Origin: Streptomyces sp. SAI-135
GTDB taxonomy: Bacteria; Actinomycetota; Actinomycetes; Streptomycetales; Streptomycetaceae
Assembly (NCBI RefSeq): GCF_029893805.1
Contig: NZ_JARXYP010000002.1
Coordinates: 2,418,001-2,482,000, forward strand
Direction of reading: 5' to 3'
Length of the DNA stretch: 64,000 nucleotides
Shown: positions 25,042 through 32,253 of the stretch, piece after piece
How the letters are laid out: every line of letters starts with the position of its first letter
Position numbering within the stretch: position 1 is the stretch's first letter
The notes under the pieces: generated by a model
What the model was told of the DNA's origin: nothing
Database searches by the model: none
Seen by the model: the letters and a program-made list of their open reading frames with translations, nothing else
Program-made: the position numbers and the translations under genes

Positions 25042-26399
25042 CGCTGACTCCTCCGGAAACGACGGACGTTGAAGACCATGGCGGGGACCACGAGCAGCAG
25101 GAGCAGCACGCCCAGCGCACTGCCGAGCCCCTGGTTGTTGCCGCCGCCGAAGGACACCAGCCACATCTGGGTGGCGAGCACGGTCGCGTCCTCCTGCACC
25201 GGCCCGGGCGCGATGATGTAGACGAGGTCGAAGACCTTCATCACGTTGATCACGAGGGTCACGAAGACGACCGTGAGCACCGGCGCCAGCAGCGGCACCG
25301 TGATCCGCCGGAAGATCTGCCACTCGTTCGCGCCGTCCATCCGCGCCGCTTCCAGGGCATCGCGCGGCAGCGTCGCGAGCCCGGCCCCGATCAGCACCAT
25401 CGCGAACCCGGTCCAGATCCACAGATACGCCCCGATGATCGCCGGCGTGACGAGCATCGGCCCGAGCCACGACACACCCTGGTACGGCTGCGCGAAGTTC
25501 GACGCGGGCAACTCCACCGTGTAGGAGCCGGACTTCAGCCCCGTGAAGCGGAAGGACCCGTCAGCGGCCGTCGTCGTACTCCCGGCCGTGGTCCCGTCGT
25601 CCCGCACGGCGTCGACCTTCATCTCGGGCAGCCCGCTCTCCCGCGGGTCGACCTTGCCCTGCTTCCCGCCCCCGCCGGGGGTGAAGTCCAGGTAGACGAC
25701 CCCGCTCACCTCGTCGGCCGTGGCCTTGCGGTGCGCGGCGCCGTACGCGGGCTCGGCACCGCCGGGCAGGTCCGCCGGCGCGACGCCGACGAGCCCGAGC
25801 GCCACCGACTGCCCCGGCGACACGCTCCCGCTCGTCCGGTACGAGCCGTCCGGCCCCGCCTTCAGCCCCTGGCCCACGCGGGCCCGTGCGGTCGGATACT
25901 CCGAGGTGCCCTTGAAGGCGTCGTGCACCGAGACCACGGCCGCGTTCAGCACGCCCTTGTCCGGGTCCTCGTCGTAGGCGAGCCGGAAGATGATGCCCGC
26001 CGCCAGGAAGGACACCGCCATCGGCATGAACAGCAGGAGCTTGAAGGCCGTCGCCCAGCGGACCTTCTCCACCAGCACGGCGAGGACCAGGCCCAGGCCG
26101 GTCAGCAGCGTGGGCGCCACGACGACCCAGACGGCCGTGTTCCGTACGGCCTTGAGGGTCGCCGGGTCGCGGAACATCTCGGTGTAGTTCTCGCCGCCCA
26201 CGAAGCGCGTCCCGGACGCGTCGAAGAAGCTGCGGCCGACCGAGAACAGTACGGGGTACACGACGAGCGCACCCAGCAGGAGCAGCGCCGGGAAGACGAA
26301 GAGCAGGGCGATGAGCCGGGCCCGGCGGCGGGAGCGCCGGGCCCGCTCGGCGCCCGCGACCGGGGGCGGACTTGTCTCTTTCACCAGAGTCGCGGTCAT
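25038..26399 (-). CDS. Sugar ABC transporter permease, MalF-like, with large extracellular insert
   Basis: 453 aa, about 150 longer than usual. TM1 is around LIALLFVFPALLLLGALVVY. TM3 is FKLLLFMPMAVSFLAAGIIF (about 119-139). TM4 starts at MLVTPAIIGAYLWIWTGFAM (about 315). The EAA loop is DALEAARMDGANEWQIFRRI. Between TM3 and TM4, residues about 155-305 form an extra domain containing SGVVYLDFTPGGGG and TTTAADGSFRFTGLKSGSYT. That pattern looks like a carboxypeptidase-regulatory/SdrD-like beta-sandwich. This is the position of the P2 loop of E. coli MalF, which contacts the binding protein. The start lies 5 nt after the binding-protein stop. Confidence 0.9.
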   Translation of the reverse strand: MTATLVKETSPPPVAGAERARRSRRRARLIALLFVFPALLLLGALVVYPVLFSVGRSFFDASGTRFVGGENYTEMFRDPATLKAVRNTAVWVVVAPTLLTGLGLVLAVLVEKVRWATAFKLLLFMPMAVSFLAAGIIFRLAYDEDPDKGVLNAAVVSVHDAFKGTSEYPTARARVGQGLKAGPDGSYRTSGSVSPGQSVALGLVGVAPADLPGGAEPAYGAAHRKATADEVSGVVYLDFTPGGGGKQGKVDPRESGLPEMKVDAVRDDGTTAGSTTTAADGSFRFTGLKSGSYTVELPASNFAQPYQGVSWLGPMLVTPAIIGAYLWIWTGFAMVLIGAGLATLPRDALEAARMDGANEWQIFRRITVPLLAPVLTVVFVTLVINVMKVFDLVYIIAPGPVQEDATVLATQMWLVSFGGGNNQGLGSALGVLLLLLVVPAMVFNVRRFRRSQR

Positions 26400-26404
26400 G
26401 CGCG

Positions 26405-27733
26405 TCAGCCCTTGTACGCCTTGGCCGCCGCGGCCTCCAGCTGCGCCGCGGTGCCCTTCGGGTTCGACGGGTCGCTCAGGAAGTCCTGGAGCAGCTTCCA
26501 CTCGCCCGCCCCCTTGGTGCCGCCGAACGCCGCCGGGGCCTGGTCGGACATGTCGAAGCGAACCGAATCCCCGGCCGAGACAAGGGACTTGGCGGTGGCG
26601 CGGGTGACGTCGTCGCCGTAGGAGTCGAGGGACAGCTTCTTGTTCGGGGACAGGAAGCCGCCGGTCCTCGCCCATACGGCGGCGGCCTCGGGGGTCGCCA
26701 GGTACTCCAGGAGCTTCATGCCGGCCTTGGCGTTCTTGCCGTCCTTGAGGACGACGGCCGCGTCGCCGCCGCTGACCACCGGGGCCGTGCCGCCGTCGAC
26801 CGCGGGGAAGGGGAAGAAGTTCGCGTCCTTGCCGATGGTCTTGCCGAACTGGTCGTGGGCGACGCCGGCGACGAAGTCGCCCTCGTAGACCATGCCGGCC
26901 TCGGGCCCCGGCCCGAACACCTTCTCCACCGAGCCCGGGAAGTCGGTGTTCAGGGCCTCCTTCCGGCCGCCGGCTATCAGCTGCTTGTCCTTGAAGAGCT
27001 TGCCGAGGGTGCCGAGCGCCTTGACCACGGAGGCGTCGGTCCACTTCAGCTTGTGGGCGGCCAGGGCGTCGTACTTCTCGGGGCCGGCCTGCGAGAGGTA
27101 GATGTTCTCGAACCAGTCGGTGAGGGTCCAGCCGTCCTGCCCGGCGACCGAGAAGGCGGCAAGGCCCGAGTCGGAGACGGTGTGTCCGGCCTTCAGCATC
27201 TCGTCGTACGTCTTCGGCGGCTTGACGCCCGCCTGGGTGAGTGCCTCGGGGCTGTACCAGACCGTCGACTTGTGGGCCGCCTTGAAGTAGAGGCCGTAGA
27301 GGCGGCCGTCGACGCTGCCGTACTTCTTCCACACGGGGGCGTATCCCGCGTCCACGGTCTTCTCGGTGGTGGCGGACAGCGGCGTGAGCCAGCCCTTCTC
27401 GGCGAACTGCTGCAACACTCCGACCTGCGGGACCATCACCACATCGGGCGCGTTGCCGCCTTCGATCTTGCTGCCGACGACGGTGGAGACGTTGTCCCCT
27501 GTGGAGATGAACTGCGTCTTTGCACCGGTCTTCGCACTGAAGGCGTCCAGTACCTTCTGGAAGTTCTTCTGCTCGCTCCCGGTCCAGACGCCGGCCACGG
27601 TGACCGTCTGCCCGCTGAGCGCCTTGTCGCCGCCGCCCGCGGAGACCGGTCCGCCGCCTCCGCAGGCGGTCGCGCCGAGGGAGAGGGCGAGGGCGGTGCA
27701 GCTCGCGAGCAGGGTCGTGCGTCGTCGCATCAT
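26405..27733 (-). CDS. Sugar-binding lipoprotein of the ABC importer
   Basis: 442 aa, MalE/AglE-like (family 1 solute-binding protein). The signal peptide ends at a lipobox LGATAC with Cys24. Typical core blocks are VTVAGVWTGSEQKNFQKVLD, NAPDVVMVPQVGVLQQFAEKGWL, YGLYFKAAHKSTVWYSPEAL and FVAGVAHDQFGKTIGKDANF. It is anchored outside the membrane and delivers an oligosaccharide to the two permeases. GAAGGGA precedes the tandem ATG start. The GH13 gene upstream suggests an alpha-glucoside or malto-oligosaccharide substrate. Confidence 0.92.
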   Translation of the reverse strand: MMRRRTTLLASCTALALSLGATACGGGGPVSAGGGDKALSGQTVTVAGVWTGSEQKNFQKVLDAFSAKTGAKTQFISTGDNVSTVVGSKIEGGNAPDVVMVPQVGVLQQFAEKGWLTPLSATTEKTVDAGYAPVWKKYGSVDGRLYGLYFKAAHKSTVWYSPEALTQAGVKPPKTYDEMLKAGHTVSDSGLAAFSVAGQDGWTLTDWFENIYLSQAGPEKYDALAAHKLKWTDASVVKALGTLGKLFKDKQLIAGGRKEALNTDFPGSVEKVFGPGPEAGMVYEGDFVAGVAHDQFGKTIGKDANFFPFPAVDGGTAPVVSGGDAAVVLKDGKNAKAGMKLLEYLATPEAAAVWARTGGFLSPNKKLSLDSYGDDVTRATAKSLVSAGDSVRFDMSDQAPAAFGGTKGAGEWKLLQDFLSDPSNPKGTAAQLEAAAAKAYKG

Positions 27734-27795
27734 CGTTGATGTCCCTTCGAGGGGTGGAGAACTGACGAACCATCAGGGGTGACGGGCCGTGGTGG

Positions 27796-29421
27796 TCAGA
27801 GGTCGTTGATCCACCAGGCCGCCGTCGAACCGGGCAGCACCCCGGCCGTGCAGGGGCCGCTGGAGAGCAGCGGCGTGCCGGAGACCGGCGCGGGCGCGGG
27901 CGCCGTTCCGAAGTTGACGGCGCAGACGAGGCCGTCGCCGCGGGTGAAGGCGAGGACGCCGGGCGGGGTTTCCAGCCAGTCGAGCGTTCCCTCACCCAAC
28001 TGGGGCAGTGCGGCGCGCAGTTGGAGGCCGTCGCGGTACAGGTGCCAGAAGGAGCGGGTGTCGGCGAGGGCACGGTCGGTGGCGTACTCGGCGAAGTAGG
28101 AGGGCTGCGGCAGCCACGGCCGTGCGCTTTCGGCGCCGGAGGTGAAGCCGAAGGGTGAGGCCTGTCCGGACCATGGCAGCGGGACCCGGCAGCCGTCTCG
28201 GATGCGGGCGCGGCTTCCGGTGCGGCGGAAGATCGGGTCGGTGAGCACGTCGTCGGGCAGGTCGACGACCTCGGGCAGGCCCAGTTCCTCGCCCTGGTAG
28301 ATGTACGCGGCTCCGGGCAGCGCCAGCATCAGCAGCGCGGCGGCACGGGCGCGCGCGGTGCCCAGGCCGCTGCCCTCCGGGGCGGGTTCGCCGTAGCGGG
28401 TGACGGTACGGACCTGGTCGTGGTTGTTGAGCACCCAGGTGACCGTCGAGCCCGTGCCGGCGATGTCCTGCATGGCCTCGCTGATGACCTTGCGGAAGGC
28501 GTCGGCGTTCCAGGGGGCGCTGAGGAGGTCGAAGAAGAAGGCCTGGTGGAGTTCGTCGGGGCGGACGTACTGCGCGTGTTCGCGTGCGGTCGGCACCGAC
28601 ACCTCGCCGACCAGCAGCCGCTCGCGGCCGTCGCGTGCCGTGTACTCCTCGCACACCGCACGCCAGTGCCGCCACACGTCGTGCACCTCGGGCTGGTTCC
28701 AGGCGAGGGGGTTGACGGAGTCGCGGGTGCGGGCGTCGGCCTCGGGGTCGTCGGAGTCGGGCAGTTGGGGGTGCTTGTAGAGGCCGGCGGCGACGTCGAT
28801 GCGGAAGCCGTCGATGCCCCGGTCGAGCCAGAAGCGCAGGATGCGGTCGAACTCGGCGCCGGTCTCGGGATTGCGCCAGTTCCAGTCGGGCTGCTCGGGC
28901 GCGAACATGTGCAGGTACCACTGGCCGGGGCGGCCGTCCTGCTCGGTCACCCGGGTCCAGGCGGGGCCACCGAACATGGAGTGCCAGTTGTTGGGCGGCT
29001 GCGAGCCGTCGGCGCCGCGGCCGTCGGCGAAGTGGAAGCGGGCGCGGGCCGCGCTGCCGGGTTTCGAGGCGAGCGCCTCCTGGAACCACGGGTGCTCGCT
29101 GGAGCAGTGGTTGGGCACGACGTCCAGCAGCACCTTGACGCCCAGCTTCCGGGCGGCCGCCACCAGCAGGTCGAACTCGGCGAGGTCGCCGAAGAGCGGG
29201 TCGACGTCGCAGTAGTCGGCCACGTCGTAGCCGTGGTCGTGCTGCGGTGACGGATAGAAGGGGCTCAGCCAGATCCCGTCGACGCCCAGCTTCTTCAGGT
29301 ACGGCAGTCCGGCGCGGACCCCGGCCAGATCGCCGATGCCGTCTCCGGTGCTGTCCAGGAAGCTGCGGACGTACACCTGGTAGATCACCGCGTCACGCCA
29401 CCAGCGGTACTTACTCAACAT
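27796..29421 (-). CDS. GH13 alpha-glucosidase / oligo-glucosidase
   Basis: 541 aa. The GH13 conserved regions are visible: LLDVVPNHCSSEHPWF (region I), GIDGFRIDVAAGL with the nucleophile Asp (II), ERLLVGEV with the acid Glu (III) and WVLNNHDQVR with the transition-state Asp (IV). There is no signal peptide, so it acts in the cytoplasm on imported oligosaccharide. It is the first gene of the uptake operon. Its ATG lies within the palindromic operator region 29417-29440. Alpha-1,4 versus alpha-1,6 specificity is not resolved. Confidence 0.92.
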   Translation of the reverse strand: MLSKYRWWRDAVIYQVYVRSFLDSTGDGIGDLAGVRAGLPYLKKLGVDGIWLSPFYPSPQHDHGYDVADYCDVDPLFGDLAEFDLLVAAARKLGVKVLLDVVPNHCSSEHPWFQEALASKPGSAARARFHFADGRGADGSQPPNNWHSMFGGPAWTRVTEQDGRPGQWYLHMFAPEQPDWNWRNPETGAEFDRILRFWLDRGIDGFRIDVAAGLYKHPQLPDSDDPEADARTRDSVNPLAWNQPEVHDVWRHWRAVCEEYTARDGRERLLVGEVSVPTAREHAQYVRPDELHQAFFFDLLSAPWNADAFRKVISEAMQDIAGTGSTVTWVLNNHDQVRTVTRYGEPAPEGSGLGTARARAAALLMLALPGAAYIYQGEELGLPEVVDLPDDVLTDPIFRRTGSRARIRDGCRVPLPWSGQASPFGFTSGAESARPWLPQPSYFAEYATDRALADTRSFWHLYRDGLQLRAALPQLGEGTLDWLETPPGVLAFTRGDGLVCAVNFGTAPAPAPVSGTPLLSSGPCTAGVLPGSTAAWWINDL

Positions 29422-29440
29422 GCATGCATGTTAGGTAGGC
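29422..29440 (-). promoter_or_regulatory. Operator site 1 (TACCTAACATGCA type) of the sugar operon
   Basis: On the minus strand this is GCCTACCTAACATGCATGC. It shares 15 of 19 bases with the site at 30883-30901. It lies between or over the -35 and -10 of the GH13 promoter and merges with a 16-bp perfect palindrome AACATGCATGCATGTT (29417-29432) that includes the start codon. Confidence 0.6.
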
Positions 29441-29458
29441 ATGTCGCGAGGGTGTCAA
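29428..29458 (-). promoter_or_regulatory. Putative promoter of the GH13-ABC sugar operon
   Basis: A consensus -35 TTGACA (29453-29458) is followed by a 19-bp spacer and TAACAT (29428-29433). TACCTA with a 15-bp spacer is the alternative. Operator site 1 covers the spacer and -10. Confidence 0.55.
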
Positions 29459-29540
29459 TGAAAGAAACAGAAGCTACTGGGGAGTTGGCACGGCAAAAGC
29501 GGATCTAAAGGGGCATCCTTAGCCCAGATGAGACGTCCGC

Positions 29541-29557
29541 GTTACCTAACAAGTAAC
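29541..29557 (+). promoter_or_regulatory. Operator site 3 (GTTACCTAACAAGTAAC)
   Basis: This 17-mer has inverted ends GTTAC/GTAAC and the core TACCTAACAAGTA that matches sites 1 and 2. It overlaps the stop codon of the orphan binding-protein gene, 120 bp upstream of the GH13 start. It is in opposite orientation to sites 1 and 2. Confidence 0.45.
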
Positions 29558-30828
29558 TAGCGACTGGAGACGGCTGCCAGCTCCCGCGCCAGCCTCTGCA
29601 CCGCCGCGGCGGGCGTCTCGTGCCCGGCCATCGCGTCGTGCACGACCGCCTGCACCACCAGGCTGACCTGGTCGTAGCGCGGGCTCTTGGGGCGCGGCGC
29701 GGCATGCAGGACGCTCGTGCGCAGGGTCGGCAGATACGGGAACCGCCGTATCAGCTCGGGATCCTCGTACAGCGCGGCCCGTACGGGCGGCAGCGCGCCG
29801 CGGGTGAGGACCTGGCGCTGGACGGGCTCGCTGGTGAGATAGGCGAGCAGGCGCGTGGCGGAGTCGGGGTGCTGTGCATGCGTGGTGACGGCCAGGTTGG
29901 AGCCGCCGAGGACGCTCCTGCCGGGACCGTCCGGGCCGGGCAGCGGCACGGCTCCGATCTTGCCGGTGACCGGGGAGCCCTTGGCCGAGGCGCCGACGTA
30001 GGCGTAGGGCCAGTTACGGAGGAAGAGCAGACGGCCGTTCTCGAAGGCCTGTTTGGACTCCTCCTCCTTGTACGTCAGCGCCTTCTTCGGGATCCAGCCC
30101 TCGCGCACACCCCGGGCGAGGAAGCCGATGCCCTCGCGGGCTGCGGCCGAGTCCACGGTGACGCGTGCGCCCTCGTCGCCGAGGATGCTGCCGCCCGCGG
30201 AGTACACGGCTTCGGCGGCGTTGACGGTGAGGCCCTCGTAGGGCAGGAACTGCCCCGCGTAGCCGTCGAGTCCGTACTTCGGCGCGATGGTCTTCGCGTC
30301 GCGCTCCAGCTCGGCCCAGGTACGCGGAGGCGGGACGCCCTCCTTGGCGAGGATGTCCTTGCGGTAGAGGAGCAGGCCGGCGTTGGTGACGTACGGGACG
30401 GCGTACAGACGGTTGTCGTAGGTCGCCGTGTCGACGACCGGCTTCAGGAAGCCCTTCATCGGGAAGCGGTCGGGGGGCAGCGGCCGTATCCAGCCCGCCG
30501 CCGCGAACTCCGAGGTCCAGCTGACGTCGATGTTGAGCACGTCGAACCGGCTGCGGTCTCCGCCGCGCAGGTCGGTGACCATCTGGGCACGGGTCTCGTC
30601 GGCGGAGTCAGGGAGCTCGACGAGGGTGACCTTCTCGCCGGGGTGGGTGCGGTTCCAGCCCTGGAGGAGAGGGGTGAGGTAGTTGGTGAGGTCTCCGGCG
30701 GTGGCGAGCGTCAGCGGCCCGCGGCCGTCCGCCGTGACCTCGTCGGCACGCGCACCCGAGGCCGCGTATCCGGTCATGAGCACGACGAGAACGAGGAGGC
30801 CCCTACCGGCGGCATGGATCCACCGCAT
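29557..30828 (-). CDS. Orphan extracellular solute-binding protein (family 1), non-lipoprotein
   Basis: 423 aa from the ATG at 30828, which has GGAGGAA in front. The N-terminus has a Sec signal (GLLVLVVLMTGYAASGARA), with an AxA-type cleavage site and no lipobox cysteine. Core blocks are VTLVELPDSADETRAQMVTDL, YAVPYVTNAGLLLYRKDILA, ENGRLLFLRNWPYAYVGASA and SNLAVTTHAQHPDSATRLLAY, resembling trehalose/maltose-type binding proteins. It has no own permease genes. It may feed the neighbouring MalF/MalG pair or act as a free binding protein. The promoter holds operator site 2. Confidence 0.87.
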   Translation of the reverse strand: MRWIHAAGRGLLVLVVLMTGYAASGARADEVTADGRGPLTLATAGDLTNYLTPLLQGWNRTHPGEKVTLVELPDSADETRAQMVTDLRGGDRSRFDVLNIDVSWTSEFAAAGWIRPLPPDRFPMKGFLKPVVDTATYDNRLYAVPYVTNAGLLLYRKDILAKEGVPPPRTWAELERDAKTIAPKYGLDGYAGQFLPYEGLTVNAAEAVYSAGGSILGDEGARVTVDSAAAREGIGFLARGVREGWIPKKALTYKEEESKQAFENGRLLFLRNWPYAYVGASAKGSPVTGKIGAVPLPGPDGPGRSVLGGSNLAVTTHAQHPDSATRLLAYLTSEPVQRQVLTRGALPPVRAALYEDPELIRRFPYLPTLRTSVLHAAPRPKSPRYDQVSLVVQAVVHDAMAGHETPAAAVQRLARELAAVSSR

Positions 30829-30882
30829 AGGTTCCTCCCTGTACACCGGCGACGGGCATCTTCGCCCGGAGTCAGAGGCCAT

Positions 30883-30901
30883 GTATACCTGTTAGGTATG
30901 C
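30883..30901. promoter_or_regulatory. Operator site 2, palindrome ATACCT-GTT-AGGTAT
   Basis: The inverted repeat ATACCT (30885-30890), GTT, AGGTAT (30894-30899) is perfect. It sits in the 121-bp divergent region between the orphan binding protein (minus) and padR (plus). The minus-strand reading GCATACCTAACAGGTATAC matches site 1. The adjacent PadR protein is the obvious candidate binder. Confidence 0.6.
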
Positions 30902-30949
30902 GCGATACTAGGGCCTGGAGCACATTCCGAGGACAGGAGGACAGCACGA

Positions 30950-31465
30950 GTGCGCCTGCCCCTCCTGGCACTCCTGGCACGCGGTCCGGCCCACGGCTAC
31001 GAGCTCAAGCAGGACCTTGAGCAACTGCTGGGCTCCGCGTACCCTCAGCCGAACGTCGGCCAGATCTACGTAACCCTCGGCCGCCTCGAGAAGCAAGGTC
31101 TGATCGCGGGCGAGGACGTCGAGCAGTCGAGCCGGCCCAACAAAAAGGTCTACCACCTCACGGACACCGGGCGGGAGGCGCTGCGCGCCTGGTTCGAGGA
31201 GCCCGAGGACGAGCCGCGGGTGCGGGACGAGTTCTTCATGAAACTGGCGCTCGCCCCGCAGACGGGTCTCGCCGAGCAGATCGCCCTGATCAACAAGCAG
31301 CGGCGCCAGTACCTCAACACCATGCGCGACCTGTCGAAACTGGCCGCCGCCGAAGACCGCGACAACCGCATCGCCCATCTGCTGATCGAGGGCGCGATGC
31401 TGCACCTCCAGGCCGACCTCGACTGGCTGGAACGGTGTCAGGAAGAGCTGGAGGAGCTGGAGTGA
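30950..31465 (+). CDS. PadR-family transcriptional regulator
   Basis: 171 aa. The N-terminal winged helix is typical of PadR: LLALLARGPAHGYELKQDLE, NVGQIYVTLGRLEKQGLI and KKVYHLTDTGREALRAWF. The C-terminal part (EFFMKLALAPQ...WLERCQEELEELE) is the PadR/Vir helical dimerisation region. The start is GTG 30950 with AGGAGG at 30935-30940. It is coupled (GTGA overlap) to an ABC ATPase and an FtsX-type permease, a common PadR arrangement in which the regulator controls the exporter beside it. Confidence 0.92.
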   Translation: MRLPLLALLARGPAHGYELKQDLEQLLGSAYPQPNVGQIYVTLGRLEKQGLIAGEDVEQSSRPNKKVYHLTDTGREALRAWFEEPEDEPRVRDEFFMKLALAPQTGLAEQIALINKQRRQYLNTMRDLSKLAAAEDRDNRIAHLLIEGAMLHLQADLDWLERCQEELEELE

Positions 31466-32214
31466 GCGACAGTCCCGCTCCTGTGCTGCACGCAGAAGGT
31501 CTGGTCAAGACCCACTACGGCGAGGGCGCTCCGGCGCATGCCGTGCGCGGGGTCGACCTGTGCGTCCGGCAGGGCGAGTTCGTGGCCGTCACCGGTCCGT
31601 CCGGGGCGGGCAAGTCGACACTGCTGCATCTGCTGGGCGGGCTGCAGCGGCCGGACGGCGGCAGCATCCGGCTGGACGGTGAGCGCACGGACGCGTGGAG
31701 CGAGGCGCGCTGGGCCGTGGAGCGCAGAAAGCGGATCGGGATCGTCTTCCAGTTCTTCAACCTCGTCTCCAATCTGTCGGTCGCCGACAACGTGGAGCTG
31801 CCCGCGCTGCTCGCGGGTGTCACGCCGAAGCGGGCGCGGGCCGAGCGCGAGCAGCTGCTCGGCGAACTGGGTCTGGGCGGCAAGGAGCGGAGCATGCCGG
31901 GCGAGCTGTCCGGCGGCGAACAGCAGCGGGTCGCCCTGGCCCGCGCCCTGGTCAACCACCCGCCGCTCCTGCTGGCCGACGAGCCCGCGGGCAGCCTGGA
32001 CAGCAAGGGCACCCGTGAGGTGATGCGGCTGCTGTCCCGTTTCCACCAGCGCGGCCAGACGATCGTGCTGGTCACCCATGACGCCCGGCTGGCGAGCGCC
32101 GCGGACCGTGTGATCAGCTTCTTCGACGGCCGGATCGCCGACGACGCGGAGCTGGACGGCACCGGGGCGTCCCGCCGCGGCGGCATATCCGCAGTGCTGG
32201 AGCTCAGGGACTGA
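31462..32214 (+). CDS. ABC transporter ATP-binding protein (MacB/LolD type)
   Basis: 250 aa. Walker A is GPSGAGKST, and the Q-loop region is GIVFQFFNLVSNLSVADNVELP as in MacB/LolD/FtsE proteins. The signature is LSGGEQQRVALARAL and Walker B is LLLADEPAGSLDS. The GTG start overlaps the padR stop. It works with the FtsX-like protein that follows, probably in extrusion of a lipid-like or peptide compound or in envelope stress. Confidence 0.92.
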   Translation: MSDSPAPVLHAEGLVKTHYGEGAPAHAVRGVDLCVRQGEFVAVTGPSGAGKSTLLHLLGGLQRPDGGSIRLDGERTDAWSEARWAVERRKRIGIVFQFFNLVSNLSVADNVELPALLAGVTPKRARAEREQLLGELGLGGKERSMPGELSGGEQQRVALARALVNHPPLLLADEPAGSLDSKGTREVMRLLSRFHQRGQTIVLVTHDARLASAADRVISFFDGRIADDAELDGTGASRRGGISAVLELRD

Positions 32215-32253
32215 CATGCGGGTGTACGACGACCCCCGGAAGGCCTGAGCCAT

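Noticed and set aside
25038..28073. A single 1011-codon minus-strand frame covering permease, binding protein and part of GH13
   Set aside because: Only its end is the MalF-like permease. Upstream it runs in the wrong frame across the binding-protein and GH13 genes, which have their own clear starts and domains.
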